Assembly: GCF_025446935.1 (NCBI RefSeq)
Contig: NZ_JAOEGN010000003.1
Coordinates: 62,001-126,000 of the forward strand
Reading direction: 5' to 3'
DNA from: Paracholeplasma vituli
Lineage (GTDB): Bacteria > Bacillota_I > Bacilli_A > Acholeplasmatales > UBA5453
DNA length: 64,000 nucleotides
Positions 1 to 9,866 of the stretch are shown one piece after another. A program made the position numbers and the translations under genes. How positions within the stretch are numbered: the first letter of the stretch is position 1; each line of letters opens with the position of its first letter. The notes under the pieces were generated by a model. That model was not told the DNA's origin and did no database searches. It saw only the letters and a program-made list of their open reading frames with translations.

Positions 1-605
1 TAGCTGGACCTTATAACGCAAACCTTTTCCGTAAGTTTCAATCCCATCTTAAAGAATCGAATGTCGACCCATCAACCGTAATGGTTGCGGCGATTGGCCA
101 AAAGGCTTTTTCATTCGCAAAACGCAATCAATACCAACTGGTCAATGATAAGCCAATACACGTTAGAGACGATATTCAATTCGTCGATTTTAAAGAGATC
201 ACACAAAAATTTATCGACTTATTCTTATCGAAACAAGTAGATGAAATTGTTGTATTCTACAGCCATTTCATCAATACTTTATACCAAAATGCCGAATCAA
301 AGACCCTTTTACCAGTTCGATTAGAAGAAACCGATGAACCTCAGAAAACCCGCTACGAATATGAACCGAATAAGGTTGAAATCATTAACCATCTGTTACC
401 GATGGTTGTCGAAAATACCCTTTATGGTTTTATACTTGAAGCAAAAGCTGGTGAGCATGCGTCGCGCATGACCGCCATGCGATCAGCTACCGATAATGCG
501 AAAGACGTCATTAAAAAGTTAGAGTTACACTATAACCGTGCACGTCAAGCCGCAATTACCATTGAACTAACCGATATCATTGGCGGCGCCAATGCGGTTA
601 AGTAA
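1..605 (+). CDS. atpG: F1 ATP synthase gamma subunit, 5'-truncated by window edge
   Basis: This is the central rotor stalk of F1, linking the c-ring to catalysis in the alpha3beta3 head. The frame is open from position 3, and its first codons read AGPYNANLFRK, the conserved gamma-subunit segment; the in-frame ATG at 81 is therefore internal. About the last 200 residues are present. They end in the expected helix near TDIIGGANAV, which contacts the beta subunits. The stop lies 12 nt before atpD, so the two are co-transcribed in the usual AGDC order. The upstream atp genes lie outside the window. Confidence 0.96.
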   Translation, partial: AGPYNANLFRKFQSHLKESNVDPSTVMVAAIGQKAFSFAKRNQYQLVNDKPIHVRDDIQFVDFKEITQKFIDLFLSKQVDEIVVFYSHFINTLYQNAESKTLLPVRLEETDEPQKTRYEYEPNKVEIINHLLPMVVENTLYGFILEAKAGEHASRMTAMRSATDNAKDVIKKLELHYNRARQAAITIELTDIIGGANAVK

Positions 606-2024
<1,419 letters not shown>

Positions 2025-2032
2025 GTGATTTC

Positions 2033-2425
2033 ATGCAAATCGTTGTCGTTACACCAGCTGGAAAACTCTACGATGAAGTGGTAGATTATGTTGTCGTCTC
2101 TTCAAAAAATACCGGGCAGTTTGCACTTATGAAAAACCATACCCCACTGATATCATCGATTGATAGTGGTTATGTCAAAATGGTCAAAGAAGATCAAACT
2201 CTTGTAACTGTAATCCTAAACGGTGTAATTGAATTCTCGAATAATATCGTCAATGTCATCGCACAAGAAGCACATGTTGGATTTACCGAAGATTCTGCGA
2301 TGGAACATTTACTTTCGGTTCGTAAGGAACGTTTGGAAGAAAATAAACGTCGGATGGTCGATTTTGGTAAAGCTGAGAAGGAATTGGCTGAAAATATTCA
2401 AAAAGCCAAAGCCAGTAAAGTATAA
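2033..2425 (+). CDS. atpC: F1 ATP synthase epsilon subunit
   Basis: A small rotor subunit that couples F1 to the c-ring and restrains ATP hydrolysis. The 130-residue protein begins with the typical beta-sandwich sequence MQIVVVTPAGKLYDEVVDYV and ends in a charged helical hairpin. It starts 8 nt after atpD with the GTGATTTC spacer. A perfect hairpin terminator follows directly, so this is the last gene of the atp operon. Confidence 0.95.
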   Translation: MQIVVVTPAGKLYDEVVDYVVVSSKNTGQFALMKNHTPLISSIDSGYVKMVKEDQTLVTVILNGVIEFSNNIVNVIAQEAHVGFTEDSAMEHLLSVRKERLEENKRRMVDFGKAEKELAENIQKAKASKV

Positions 2426-2431
2426 TCATAG

Positions 2432-2466
2432 AAAAGTCACTTTCAATGGAAGTGACTTTTTTTGCA
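2432..2466 (+). terminator. Rho-independent terminator of the atp operon
   Basis: An 11-bp perfect stem (2432-2442 with 2450-2460), a 7-nt loop and a T-run, seven bases after the atpC stop. Confidence 0.92.
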
Positions 2467-2471
2467 GTTAT

Positions 2472-2597
2472 ATAAAATCTAGGTTGTGATTTGTATAGCA
2501 ATCAAATCAAGGTTGCGAAGCAACTTAAAAGTGATAGATATGATTTCACAACCTAAAGTTGATAGGTAGAAAATGCCAATCACAATCTAGATTTTAT
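2472..2597. repeat. 126-bp element with 20-bp terminal inverted repeats
   Basis: The 20-mers at 2472-2491 and 2578-2597 are reverse complements with one mismatch. Inside lie a second dyad (taggttgtga at 2480-2489 with tcacaaccta at 2546-2555), which uses the same left arm, and a short hairpin at 2509-2526 (aaggttgc/gcaactt). The arms can therefore pair in two mutually exclusive ways. There is no open frame of note. It sits between convergent transcription ends (the atp operon and the MMPL gene). It could be a MITE-like remnant or a structured RNA; I cannot decide without finding copies elsewhere. Confidence 0.6.
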
Positions 2598-2613
2598 TGA
2601 GTCTTTTTTGCAC

Positions 2614-4653
2614 TTAATTTTTACTTCGTTTTTTGAGTAAGGATACCACATAATATTCGATATCGATAAGTATTAATACGAATAGTATACTGAATAGAAA
2701 TGAAATTATTGTACCACGACCGAGCATGATTCCGATATCCTGTATGGCTTCCATATCTGAAACAATCGCCTCAATAAACCCAGCAACCGATAATATGAAT
2801 GCAGAAATAAGGATGGATGGAATCGACTTTTCAAGCGCATTAATATAGGCTTCTTTGTGTGAATTAACTTTGCGTTCTTCTAAGTACCTAGAAGTCAATA
2901 AAACAGCGTAATCGATGGTAGCTCCCAGTTGAATCGATAGAATGACTAAGTAACCAATATAGATGATCTCAGTTCCACTGAGAGCATTAATTGCCATATT
3001 AACCCAAATTGAGGATTCGATGACAAGAACTAATAGCAAAGGAATTAGAATGGATTTAAAGGCTACACCAATGACTAATGCAACCAACGCAATGGATATC
3101 CATAAAACTAAGGCAGTATCACTCAAGATTAACGACTTAATATCGGAAGTAGCAGGGATAACTCCAATAAAATAGGCTTCATCAAAATGGAATTCAGTCT
3201 TTTCTATAATCGCTTTGTTCAGTGCATAGAAAGCATCCGATTCAGAACTTATAGCGGTGTTGATAATAAACCTTGAGTAACCACTTCGAATAAAGTTCGC
3301 TTTTGTTTCAACAGGAATGAAGTCTCTTGGGATACTTGGATCGACTGCGGTGACTAGAGCAGAGACACTAAGAACGTTATCCTCAGCCATTAAGGATTGT
3401 ACGAGTGCAACTTCTTTAGCCACATCTTCACCTTTAACAATCACGACAATCGGGTTGAATGGTCCAAAGTTGGCTTCAATAAAATCTTGATCCGACTTCA
3501 ATTCACTCGAAGACTGTGGTGCGTTTTGGTATAAATAATCTGCTTTGCCTTGATAATAAAATCCGAGGCCACTGATAATGAGGAATAAGACCAATAATCC
3601 CTTTCGATACTTATAAATAACGTGTGAAATACCTTTGAATGAAGGAAGTAAACTCTTGTGTGTCGTTTTATCAATACATTTATTCGAAATAACTAAAAGG
3701 ACTGGTAGTAAAATGATTGTAGATAAGTAAGATAAAAAAATCCCTTTGGCTAATACCAATCCAATATCTATCCCAATACGGTAAGACATAAAACAAAGCG
3801 CAATGAAACCGAAGATGGTGGTTAAACTTGAAGCTGTAATTGAGGTGAAACTCTTCTTAAGTGCCATGGTGACACGTTCAATTACAGGTAAATTCGAATA
3901 TTCATGGTATCGATGAATTAAGAATAAACTATAGTCTAAGGACATAGCGAGTTGTAATGCCATTCCCATCGTCATGGTGATGAAGGAGACTTTTCCTAAA
4001 ATACCATTAGTACCTAAGTTTAATACAATCGCGATACCAAGGGTTACTAAAATCAATAAGGATTCAATATAGGATCTTGAGACAAATACCAATATGAGGA
4101 TACAAATTGGTACGATGATTGCCATAATGAGCCATAACTGTGAAGCTGCGACTTCATGTGCTTCAAGATTATTTAAGATTTCACCTCGCATATAGAGTTT
4201 GGTTTCAGCCAGGTCTTTAATATCCTCAATCACACCTTTCAAGCGTGTATCGTAACTAGAAAGTGTGAACTCAACTGTGATTTTGGATTTTCCATCGTTA
4301 TAAAATGGTAATCGCACTTTATCAGGGACAAAATCGATTGGGGTGATTGATAAATCAACATAATCGTCTAACCAAATAACCGAATAGATATAAGGTAAGG
4401 CTTTAATTTCATTTTTAAATACGATAACCTCAGAAGTGCTTAACCCATTGACAACAATATCGACTGATGCGTGATTGCCAAAAGTGGTTTCTAGGATTTC
4501 TAAGCCTTGTTTTGTATTCGAATCCTCTGGTAAATACGTACTCATATCATAGTTCGTTTTCACAGAAAAAGACAGAATCCCAAAGATGATGGTCAAAACG
4601 AGCGAAAGAATCAGGGTCAATAAACGGCCCTTTTTAGATGAAATGTAACGCAT
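2614..4653 (-). CDS. MMPL/RND-superfamily membrane exporter
   Basis: A 679-residue integral membrane protein that probably exports a lipid or hydrophobic compound using the proton gradient. It has an N-terminal TM helix, an extracytoplasmic loop of about 130 residues, a six-helix block, then a second loop-plus-helix block: the duplicated RND/MMPL layout. Each half carries the charged TM motif of the family (AMSLDYSLFL and GATIDYAVLL). SD AAAGGGG lies before the ATG. The gene is divergent from a TetR regulator 128 bp away, which suggests control by that regulator. The substrate is unknown. The family is clear; a drug, lipid or sterol-like cargo is guesswork. Confidence 0.85.
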   Translation of the reverse strand: MRYISSKKGRLLTLILSLVLTIIFGILSFSVKTNYDMSTYLPEDSNTKQGLEILETTFGNHASVDIVVNGLSTSEVIVFKNEIKALPYIYSVIWLDDYVDLSITPIDFVPDKVRLPFYNDGKSKITVEFTLSSYDTRLKGVIEDIKDLAETKLYMRGEILNNLEAHEVAASQLWLIMAIIVPICILILVFVSRSYIESLLILVTLGIAIVLNLGTNGILGKVSFITMTMGMALQLAMSLDYSLFLIHRYHEYSNLPVIERVTMALKKSFTSITASSLTTIFGFIALCFMSYRIGIDIGLVLAKGIFLSYLSTIILLPVLLVISNKCIDKTTHKSLLPSFKGISHVIYKYRKGLLVLFLIISGLGFYYQGKADYLYQNAPQSSSELKSDQDFIEANFGPFNPIVVIVKGEDVAKEVALVQSLMAEDNVLSVSALVTAVDPSIPRDFIPVETKANFIRSGYSRFIINTAISSESDAFYALNKAIIEKTEFHFDEAYFIGVIPATSDIKSLILSDTALVLWISIALVALVIGVAFKSILIPLLLVLVIESSIWVNMAINALSGTEIIYIGYLVILSIQLGATIDYAVLLTSRYLEERKVNSHKEAYINALEKSIPSILISAFILSVAGFIEAIVSDMEAIQDIGIMLGRGTIISFLFSILFVLILIDIEYYVVSLLKKRSKN

Positions 4654-4781
4654 ATGAACCCCTTTCTGAATAAAATCAAATATTCATTTTAAATTTACAT
4701 TTTAATTATAGTGCTAATATGATATAAATGAGATATGAAATCACGTTTTAAAAACCATTTCAAATCGTATTTGGAGGCTCT
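4654..4781. promoter_or_regulatory. Divergent intergenic region, likely TetR operator and promoters
   Basis: This 128-bp AT-rich gap separates the divergent exporter and TetR genes, the usual place for a TetR operator. An imperfect dyad (atattcattt near 4680 with aaatgagatat near 4728) and repeated attyaaattt-type words are visible. A TTTGGAGG ribosome site precedes tetR. No exact operator can be assigned by eye. Confidence 0.4.
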
Positions 4782-5381
4782 ATGCGAAATCAAGAAATTA
4801 AGCGAAAAATCATTACAGAAACGCGGGTTTTAATCTCAGAAAAACGAACGGTTACGATTAAAGATATCGCCGATAAGTGTTTTATGAACATTGCTTCGGT
4901 CAACTATTACTTTGGATCGAAAGAACAATTAATTGATCAAGTTCTCGATGAGGTTATCCTCGAACTTAAAAAAGAGATTAGCAATTTGTTATTCGAAAAT
5001 GAACACAAATCCAAAAGCGAACTCCTCGAATCGATGATTACCTATACGTATAACTTTTCGCTTGAGAATATTGGATTAATTTCGTATTTGTTTTTGAATC
5101 AAGACTCCTCTGACCGTGCGGGTAATAAACTGATTGAAACGTTTTTCTCAAATAATCCATTTACCCAAATGATTTATGAAAAATTAAACGTCGAAATGAA
5201 AACAATCGATCCAATGGTCATTTATGCGAAATACGTCATTTTATTCTCAAGTTTCGCGATGCCTTTATTCATCTCCATCGCCTCGAATAGCTCACCGATG
5301 AATATTCAAGTGGAGACGTTTAAAAATGAAATTTTTAGACAGTATTTTATTCGTGAATTACTCAGAATAATTGAGGTGTAA
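4782..5381 (+). CDS. TetR/AcrR-family transcriptional regulator
   Basis: A 199-residue DNA-binding repressor. The N-terminal helix-turn-helix is readable: TVTIKDIADKCFMNIASVNYYFGSKEQL (about residues 22-50, here split by family convention into helices 1-4), including the hallmark NYYFGSKEQL. The C-terminal part is an all-helical ligand and dimer domain without an obvious family signature. It stops 2 nt before the GH3 gene, so it is the first gene of that operon, and it faces the divergent exporter. I infer that it controls both units in response to an unknown ligand. Confidence 0.88.
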   Translation: MRNQEIKRKIITETRVLISEKRTVTIKDIADKCFMNIASVNYYFGSKEQLIDQVLDEVILELKKEISNLLFENEHKSKSELLESMITYTYNFSLENIGLISYLFLNQDSSDRAGNKLIETFFSNNPFTQMIYEKLNVEMKTIDPMVIYAKYVILFSSFAMPLFISIASNSSPMNIQVETFKNEIFRQYFIRELLRIIEV

Positions 5382-5383
5382 CC

Positions 5384-7726
5384 ATGGAAAACTTAGACAA
5401 AAATTTAAACCAATTGACCATCAAGGAAAAGATTAATCTCTTATCTGGAGATGGCCTTTGGTACATTAAACATTATGAAAAACTTGGGTTAAAGCGGTTC
5501 ATGATGACCGACGGTCCGCATGGGCTTCGTAAACAGGCTTCGAATGACGCGATGGGCATTGCTGCGAGCTTTAAAGCAACGTGTTTTCCAACAGCATCAC
5601 TTTTAGCGTGTTCATTCGATCCAAAGCTCATATATGAAATGGGTCAAGCTCTCGCAAACGAAGCGATACAACAGGATGTTTCCATGATTTTAGGTCCTGG
5701 TATCAACATTAAGCGGAGCCCACTGTGTGGACGAAATTTTGAGTATTTTAGTGAAGACCCACTATTAGCAGGTACTCTAGGTAAAGCCTATATTGAAGGG
5801 GTTCAAAGTCTAAACATAGGAACATGTCTTAAACACTATTATGGGAATAATCAAGAAAAACATCGAATGACCATTGACGCGATTATCGATAAGAGAGCCA
5901 TGTATGAGATTTACTTGAAAGCCTTTGGAATTGCCATCCAAGCGAAACCATGGTCAATCATGACCGCCTATAATAAAGTAAATGGAAGTTATGTGGCTGA
6001 ATCTAAATGGTATATGTCTGCGATTGCTCGTAATCGATTTGGGTTTAAAGGTGCTTTTATCACCGACTGGGGTGCGATGAACAATCGAATTGCCTCCATC
6101 AAAGCTGGGCTCAGTTTAGAGATGCCGGGGTCGAAAAACAATATCATATATCAAGCATACAAAAAGGGTTTAATCACGGAATCTGAAATTGATTTTGCTG
6201 TAAAACCTGTACTATGGATGCTTGAAAAAGGTTCACAACAAAAAGTAAAATCAGAAACCATAGACCACCACGAACTTGCACGTAAAATCGCAGCTGAGTC
6301 CATGGTACTTATGAAAAATGAAGGGGTTTTACCATTAAAATCCACTCAAAGTATTGCATTAATCGGACGATTTGCTAAAGAACCACGCATCCAAGGCAGT
6401 GGTTCATCTAAGGTTAATCCGATCAAAGTCGATACTTTATATGACATATTTCAATCACAAAATATTCCCTTTGAATATGCAGATGGATATACCTTAGATA
6501 CCAAAGAAAACCTGAACCATATACAAGAAGCCTTGAATGTATGTAAAGATAAGGATGTCGTCATTCTATCAGTAGGACTTACAGAACTATATGAATCAGA
6601 AGGCTACGACCGAACGCATCTAAATATACCTCTGCAACAGCTTAAACTCATTGAGGCGGTCAGTGAAGTTCACTCTAACGTAGTTGTCGTCTTACAAGGC
6701 GGTTCGGTGACCTTAATGCCTTATAAAGAGGTTGTCAAAGCTATCCTAAATGCATATTTAGGTGGTGAAGCAGCTGCTTCAGCCATTTATGATATTTTAT
6801 ATGGTAAAGTCAATCCAAGTGGTAAACTCGCTGAAACATACCCGTTAAGATTGGATGATACTTCTAGTTATCCATTCTTTCCAGGTGGGACGAAATCCGT
6901 TTACTATGCAGAGTCAATTTATGTTGGGTATCGTTACTTTGATAAAAAAGGACTTATGGTCGCCTACCCATTTGGTTATGGACTCAGTTATAGTGATTTT
7001 GAGGTTAAAGAAGTTAAACTATCCACTCAATCACTTAAACGACATGAAATGTTAAAAGTCAGTCTAAACATTACAAATAAATCCAATATAGATGGTAAAG
7101 AAACCATTCAAATATACGGTTCGGATTTAGGAACTGAAGTACATAAACCTTCTCAGGAATTGATTGCTTTCAAAAAAGTATCCGTTAAAGCACATGAAAC
7201 CAAACAGGTTACCATTGAAATACCCTATTCACACTTTGAGTTTTTTGATGTTGAAGTGGATGAATATAGAGTCAAACAAGGTGCTTATGAAATCAAAGTT
7301 GGGGATTCTTCCAGAACATTCTATCAAATCGAAACCATTCATATTGAAGGCGATACGATTGAACCGACTTTAGAATCGGTATACCATACGCTTGATCGCT
7401 ACATCAGTATTCATGACTTTGAACAACTTTATGGTGAACTCCCACCAAAGGAGGATACAGAGCATCACAAGATCCATTTAAACTCAACCATCGGTGAAGT
7501 TAAAGAAAGTCGCGTAGGCGGACTCATCTATAAGATTGGATTAAAAGAAATCCAAAAAACCAAAACCGATGAAGCGACTAAGAAAATGATGAAGGAACAA
7601 TTTGAAGAACTTCCTCTTCGTGCAATCCCTCTTTTTTCAGGAGATAAAATCACCCATAGACGTGTCTTAGGATTAATCGATATGATGAATAAGCACCCAT
7701 TTAGAGGCTTGGTAAAAATGATATGA
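5384..7726 (+). CDS. Glycoside hydrolase family 3 (beta-glucosidase type)
   Basis: Hydrolyses terminal beta-linked sugars from oligosaccharides or glycosides. The 780-residue protein has the GH3 N-terminal TIM barrel with the substrate Asp in MTDGPHG (about 43), a CLKHYYGNNQE region, and the nucleophile Asp228 in GAFITDWG. A GH3-C domain follows, then a fibronectin-III-like domain near 560-660 and about 100 extra C-terminal residues that I do not recognise. There is no signal peptide, so it should act in the cytoplasm on imported substrate. It directly follows tetR and overlaps the next gene by 4 nt (ATGA). The exact sugar specificity is not readable. Confidence 0.92.
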   Translation: MENLDKNLNQLTIKEKINLLSGDGLWYIKHYEKLGLKRFMMTDGPHGLRKQASNDAMGIAASFKATCFPTASLLACSFDPKLIYEMGQALANEAIQQDVSMILGPGINIKRSPLCGRNFEYFSEDPLLAGTLGKAYIEGVQSLNIGTCLKHYYGNNQEKHRMTIDAIIDKRAMYEIYLKAFGIAIQAKPWSIMTAYNKVNGSYVAESKWYMSAIARNRFGFKGAFITDWGAMNNRIASIKAGLSLEMPGSKNNIIYQAYKKGLITESEIDFAVKPVLWMLEKGSQQKVKSETIDHHELARKIAAESMVLMKNEGVLPLKSTQSIALIGRFAKEPRIQGSGSSKVNPIKVDTLYDIFQSQNIPFEYADGYTLDTKENLNHIQEALNVCKDKDVVILSVGLTELYESEGYDRTHLNIPLQQLKLIEAVSEVHSNVVVVLQGGSVTLMPYKEVVKAILNAYLGGEAAASAIYDILYGKVNPSGKLAETYPLRLDDTSSYPFFPGGTKSVYYAESIYVGYRYFDKKGLMVAYPFGYGLSYSDFEVKEVKLSTQSLKRHEMLKVSLNITNKSNIDGKETIQIYGSDLGTEVHKPSQELIAFKKVSVKAHETKQVTIEIPYSHFEFFDVEVDEYRVKQGAYEIKVGDSSRTFYQIETIHIEGDTIEPTLESVYHTLDRYISIHDFEQLYGELPPKEDTEHHKIHLNSTIGEVKESRVGGLIYKIGLKEIQKTKTDEATKKMMKEQFEELPLRAIPLFSGDKITHRRVLGLIDMMNKHPFRGLVKMI

Positions 7727-8412
7727 CTGACTTAAAAATCCCTTATGTAGAAAAACTTCATGACCAACCTAAAGGCCTGTTTTTCATCATGCACGGCCAT
7801 TTTGGTAATAAAACATTTTCAAATTTCTTAGGACTCGCAGATAAAATATTTGATTTAGGATACGATGTAGTTTCGGTGGATGCGTATAAACATGGTGATC
7901 GTAAAGCTGTACCCTATTTTGAGAACGATCCTGTATTAACCACGATTGAAATGTTAACTGTAATTGAACATACTTTAAGTGATATCGTATACTTATATAA
8001 AACCAATTATCAAAATAGGACAGATAAGGTTTCAATTGTTGGAACTTCAATGGGTGGACATATAGCCTATCTTTTGAATCGCTATTTACCTATAGAATTC
8101 TGTATACCCATCATAGGTACACCCAATCTAGGATTACATTATGAGACGAAAAAGAAGAAAATCCTAAAAGAAAGGTATACTCTGATCGAAGAACAAGTGA
8201 ATCGTCTTACACTTAAAAAAGAAGAGTTTACGCCTCGTTTTGCATTCGCTCTACAAGGCGATTATGATGATACTGTGAGCAAAGAACCCTCTAAAGCATT
8301 CATAGAATCTTTTCGTAAAGAACAATATATCTATAAGTCATATCCTTGTGGACATGACTTAACTCAGGAAATGATTGAGGATATAATCCAATATGTGAGG
8401 ATGAAAGTATGA
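7723..8412 (+). CDS. Alpha/beta hydrolase (esterase-like)
   Basis: A 229-residue serine hydrolase. The nucleophile elbow GTSMGGH places Ser109. The oxyanion-hole HG motif is in FIMHGHFGN (about 22-30). The acid is probably Asp182 or Asp183 in GDYDDTVS, and the base His211 in CGHDLT. It is soluble, with no signal peptide. It overlaps both neighbours by 4 nt, so it is translationally coupled to the GH3 glycosidase. Its context suggests an esterase or deacylase acting on a modified glycoside, but that is inference. Confidence 0.82.
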   Translation: MTDLKIPYVEKLHDQPKGLFFIMHGHFGNKTFSNFLGLADKIFDLGYDVVSVDAYKHGDRKAVPYFENDPVLTTIEMLTVIEHTLSDIVYLYKTNYQNRTDKVSIVGTSMGGHIAYLLNRYLPIEFCIPIIGTPNLGLHYETKKKKILKERYTLIEEQVNRLTLKKEEFTPRFAFALQGDYDDTVSKEPSKAFIESFRKEQYIYKSYPCGHDLTQEMIEDIIQYVRMKV

Positions 8413-8636
8413 AAGTATTAGTCGTCAGATTAGCAGGGCTTCATTGTGGGTCCTGTTTGAATACAATCGAACGTATCTCTAAGGAACTCGGCGCGATAAA
8501 AGTAGATATAGAACTATCTACTATGATTGGAAAAATCTATTATGAATCCATTGATGAAGAAACTGTCATTGATACCATCGAGCAGTATGGATATCGAGCA
8601 GAAAAGCTCGCATCCTATGATGAGTGTGAACTCTAA
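8409..8636 (+). CDS. Heavy-metal-associated (HMA) domain protein
   Basis: A 75-residue copper-chaperone-like domain with the metal site GLHCGSC (Cys13 and Cys16) near the N-terminus and the expected ferredoxin-like beta-alpha-beta length. It overlaps the hydrolase by 4 nt and its stop codon overlaps the ATG of a decayed zinc-ribbon gene (TAATG). No copper ATPase or copper regulator lies nearby, so its partner is unclear. A role in Cu(I) or other thiophilic-metal delivery is inferred from the family. Confidence 0.8.
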   Translation: MKVLVVRLAGLHCGSCLNTIERISKELGAIKVDIELSTMIGKIYYESIDEETVIDTIEQYGYRAEKLASYDECEL

Positions 8637-8867
8637 TGTATTCAAACTGCGGTAATGAATGTCATGTCAGCCATGACAAGAAATACTTCGAATAGTTCTT
8701 CATTTCATTATTTTCCCTTATGTGGGGTTTATAGCTTATTTTATGTTTAAAGCATATAATAAACGAGCAGCTAAACAAGCTTTAAATGGGCTCATAGATT
8801 CTTATGTTTCATATTCTTTGGCTTTATGATTATTATTTCGTATGCGTTTCTAATTGGTATCCTCTAA
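8636..8867 (+). pseudogene. Decayed small Cys-rich/zinc-ribbon membrane protein, copy 1
   Basis: The reading starts MYSNCGNECHVSHDKKYFE and hits TAG at 8693. Shifting one base forward, the reading continues through a hydrophobic stretch (FIIFPYVGFIAYFMF), a basic helix (NKRAAKQALNGL) and on to VSY. A second shift near 8810-8830 resumes a second hydrophobic segment (FGFMIIISYAFLIGIL) that ends at TAA 8865-8867. This amounts to a metal-binding N-terminus plus two TM helices, broken by at least two frameshifts. The TAATG link to copy 2 is preserved, which supports a former operon. Confidence 0.6.
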
Positions 8868-9136
8868 TGTGATGCAAACACTGTGGACATGTGCATGTAG
8901 AAGGCGATACTTATTGTCGAGGGTGTGGATTTATAGCAGAACCCATTGAAGATAAGAGTATAGCTGACTATGCTTAATGGTTTGTATTAGGTGCAATATT
9001 AAATGTATTTACCATAATAATATATGCGATATATTTTATGAAAGACAAAATAATAGCATTATCAAGCCTTTATGGCATAATGACTTTATTTGCTTTCTAT
9101 TTCATTACCGAAATAATTAATTTGATATTCAAATAA
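8867..9136 (+). pseudogene. Decayed zinc-ribbon plus two-TM small protein, copy 2
   Basis: An ATG at 8867 is followed at once by TGA, then by CKHCGHVHVEGDTYCRGCG, a clean CxxC-CxxC zinc ribbon. After an in-frame TAA at 8975-8977 the same frame continues with two hydrophobic helices (VLGAILNVFTIIIYAIYFM and IMTLFAFYFITEIINLIF), ending at 9134-9136. The undisturbed frame is 90 codons long with only two nonsense codons. The likely ancestor is a zinc-ribbon protein anchored by two TM helices. Reading UGA as Trp would not rescue the TAA. It resembles copy 1 in layout, so the two may be duplicates. Confidence 0.6.
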
Positions 9137-9140
9137 AAAA

Positions 9141-9181
9141 CGTCCACAATCATTGACAAATGGACGATGATGGATTACAAT
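9141..9181 (+). promoter_or_regulatory. acpP promoter with overlapping dyad
   Basis: TTGACA (9153-9158), a 17-nt spacer and TACAAT (9176-9181) form a near-consensus sigma-70-type promoter. CGTCCA (9141-9146) and TGGACG (9161-9166) form a dyad that brackets the -35 box, a possible operator. The A-run before the dyad would also make it a weak terminator for the minus strand. Confidence 0.65.
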
Positions 9182-9213
9182 AACATGTGACTACACTAAA
9201 GGAGGATATCATT

Positions 9214-9444
9214 ATGGTTTTCGAACGCGTTAAAAAAATGATATTAAATGAATTAAAAGTTGAAGAGTCAAAAATTACACTAGAAGCTCGCTTACAAGAA
9301 GATCTTGGTGCGGATTCATTAGACGCAGTTGAGTTAATTATGAATATGGAAGATGAATTTGATGTCTCAATTTCAGACGAAGTAGCTCAAAACTTAAAGA
9401 CTGTTGGCGACTTAGTAAAATATATCGAGTCGCAAGGCAAATAA
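9214..9444 (+). CDS. acpP: Acyl carrier protein
   Basis: A 76-residue acidic carrier of acyl chains in fatty acid and phospholipid synthesis. The phosphopantetheine site is the Ser in [10 protein letters not shown] (about residue 36). The start was chosen at ATG 9214 because AAAGGAGG (9198-9205) sits at the right distance. The upstream in-frame GTG at 9187 lies before that site and is rejected. The gene has its own promoter and terminator and stands alone, without fab genes beside it. Confidence 0.96.
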   Translation: MVFERVKKMILNELKVEESKITLEARLQEDLGADSLDAVELIMNMEDEFDVSISDEVAQNLKTVGDLVKYIESQGK

Positions 9445-9469
9445 GGACAATGTTCCTTATTTTTTTTTG
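9440..9469 (+). terminator. acpP terminator
   Basis: An 8-bp stem (AATAAGGA 9440-9447 with TCCTTATT 9454-9461) is followed by an eight-T run. Confidence 0.9.
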
Positions 9470-9496
9470 CACATTCTAAATAGATAGGCGTATAAT
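9467..9496 (+). promoter_or_regulatory. Promoter for the PII-like/antiporter operon
   Basis: TTGCAC (9467-9472), an 18-nt spacer and TATAAT (9491-9496) lie upstream of the TAAGGGGG ribosome site at about 9506. The -35 box overlaps the end of the acpP terminator T-run. Confidence 0.6.
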
Positions 9497-9521
9497 AAAA
9501 AAAGTAAGGGGGAGTAGACAT

Positions 9522-9866
9522 ATGAAGTTACTCATTTTCATTTTAAATAAAACTGAAAAACTCGACCGATTATTAAAAGAATTGGCCAAAGCACATATCA
9601 CAGGTGCTACCGTATTTAATTCATCTGGCATGGCCTCACAGTTAAGCAAGACCAACGATGAAACACTATCAACGATTTTTGGATCGTTGAGACATCTACT
9701 TAAAGATAACCAAGTAGATAACAAAACCGTTATGATGGTTGTTAAAGAAGAAAGTATTGGAATTATTGAAAGAATCATTCAGGAAGTAGTTGGGGATATC
9801 AAAGAACCTAACACCGGGCTTTTATTTACAGTTCCAATCGATTTTATCAGAGGTTATAAACAATAA
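9522..9866 (+). CDS. PII-like signalling protein
   Basis: A 114-residue protein with the PII fold pattern. Strand 1 is MKLLIFILN. After the first helix, HITGATVFNSSGM matches the strand entering the T-loop. The end, TGLLFTVPIDFIRGY, matches the C-terminal strand of PII trimers. The uridylylated Tyr of classical GlnB is not evident and no glutamine synthetase or amtB lies nearby. It overlaps the CPA2 antiporter by one nucleotide (TAATG), so I infer a nucleotide-sensing regulator of that antiporter, as other PII-like proteins regulate the carrier next to them. Family assignment is by pattern only. Confidence 0.7.
   Translation: MKLLIFILNKTEKLDRLLKELAKAHITGATVFNSSGMASQLSKTNDETLSTIFGSLRHLLKDNQVDNKTVMMVVKEESIGIIERIIQEVVGDIKEPNTGLLFTVPIDFIRGYKQ

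Noticed and set aside
8867-8977. Reading TGA as Trp in the zinc-ribbon gene
   Set aside because: TGA ends many normal genes here, and the TAA at 8975 would still break the gene.
9187-9213. Upstream GTG start for acpP
   Set aside because: The GGAGG ribosome site lies between this GTG and the ATG at 9214, so the longer product is not supported.
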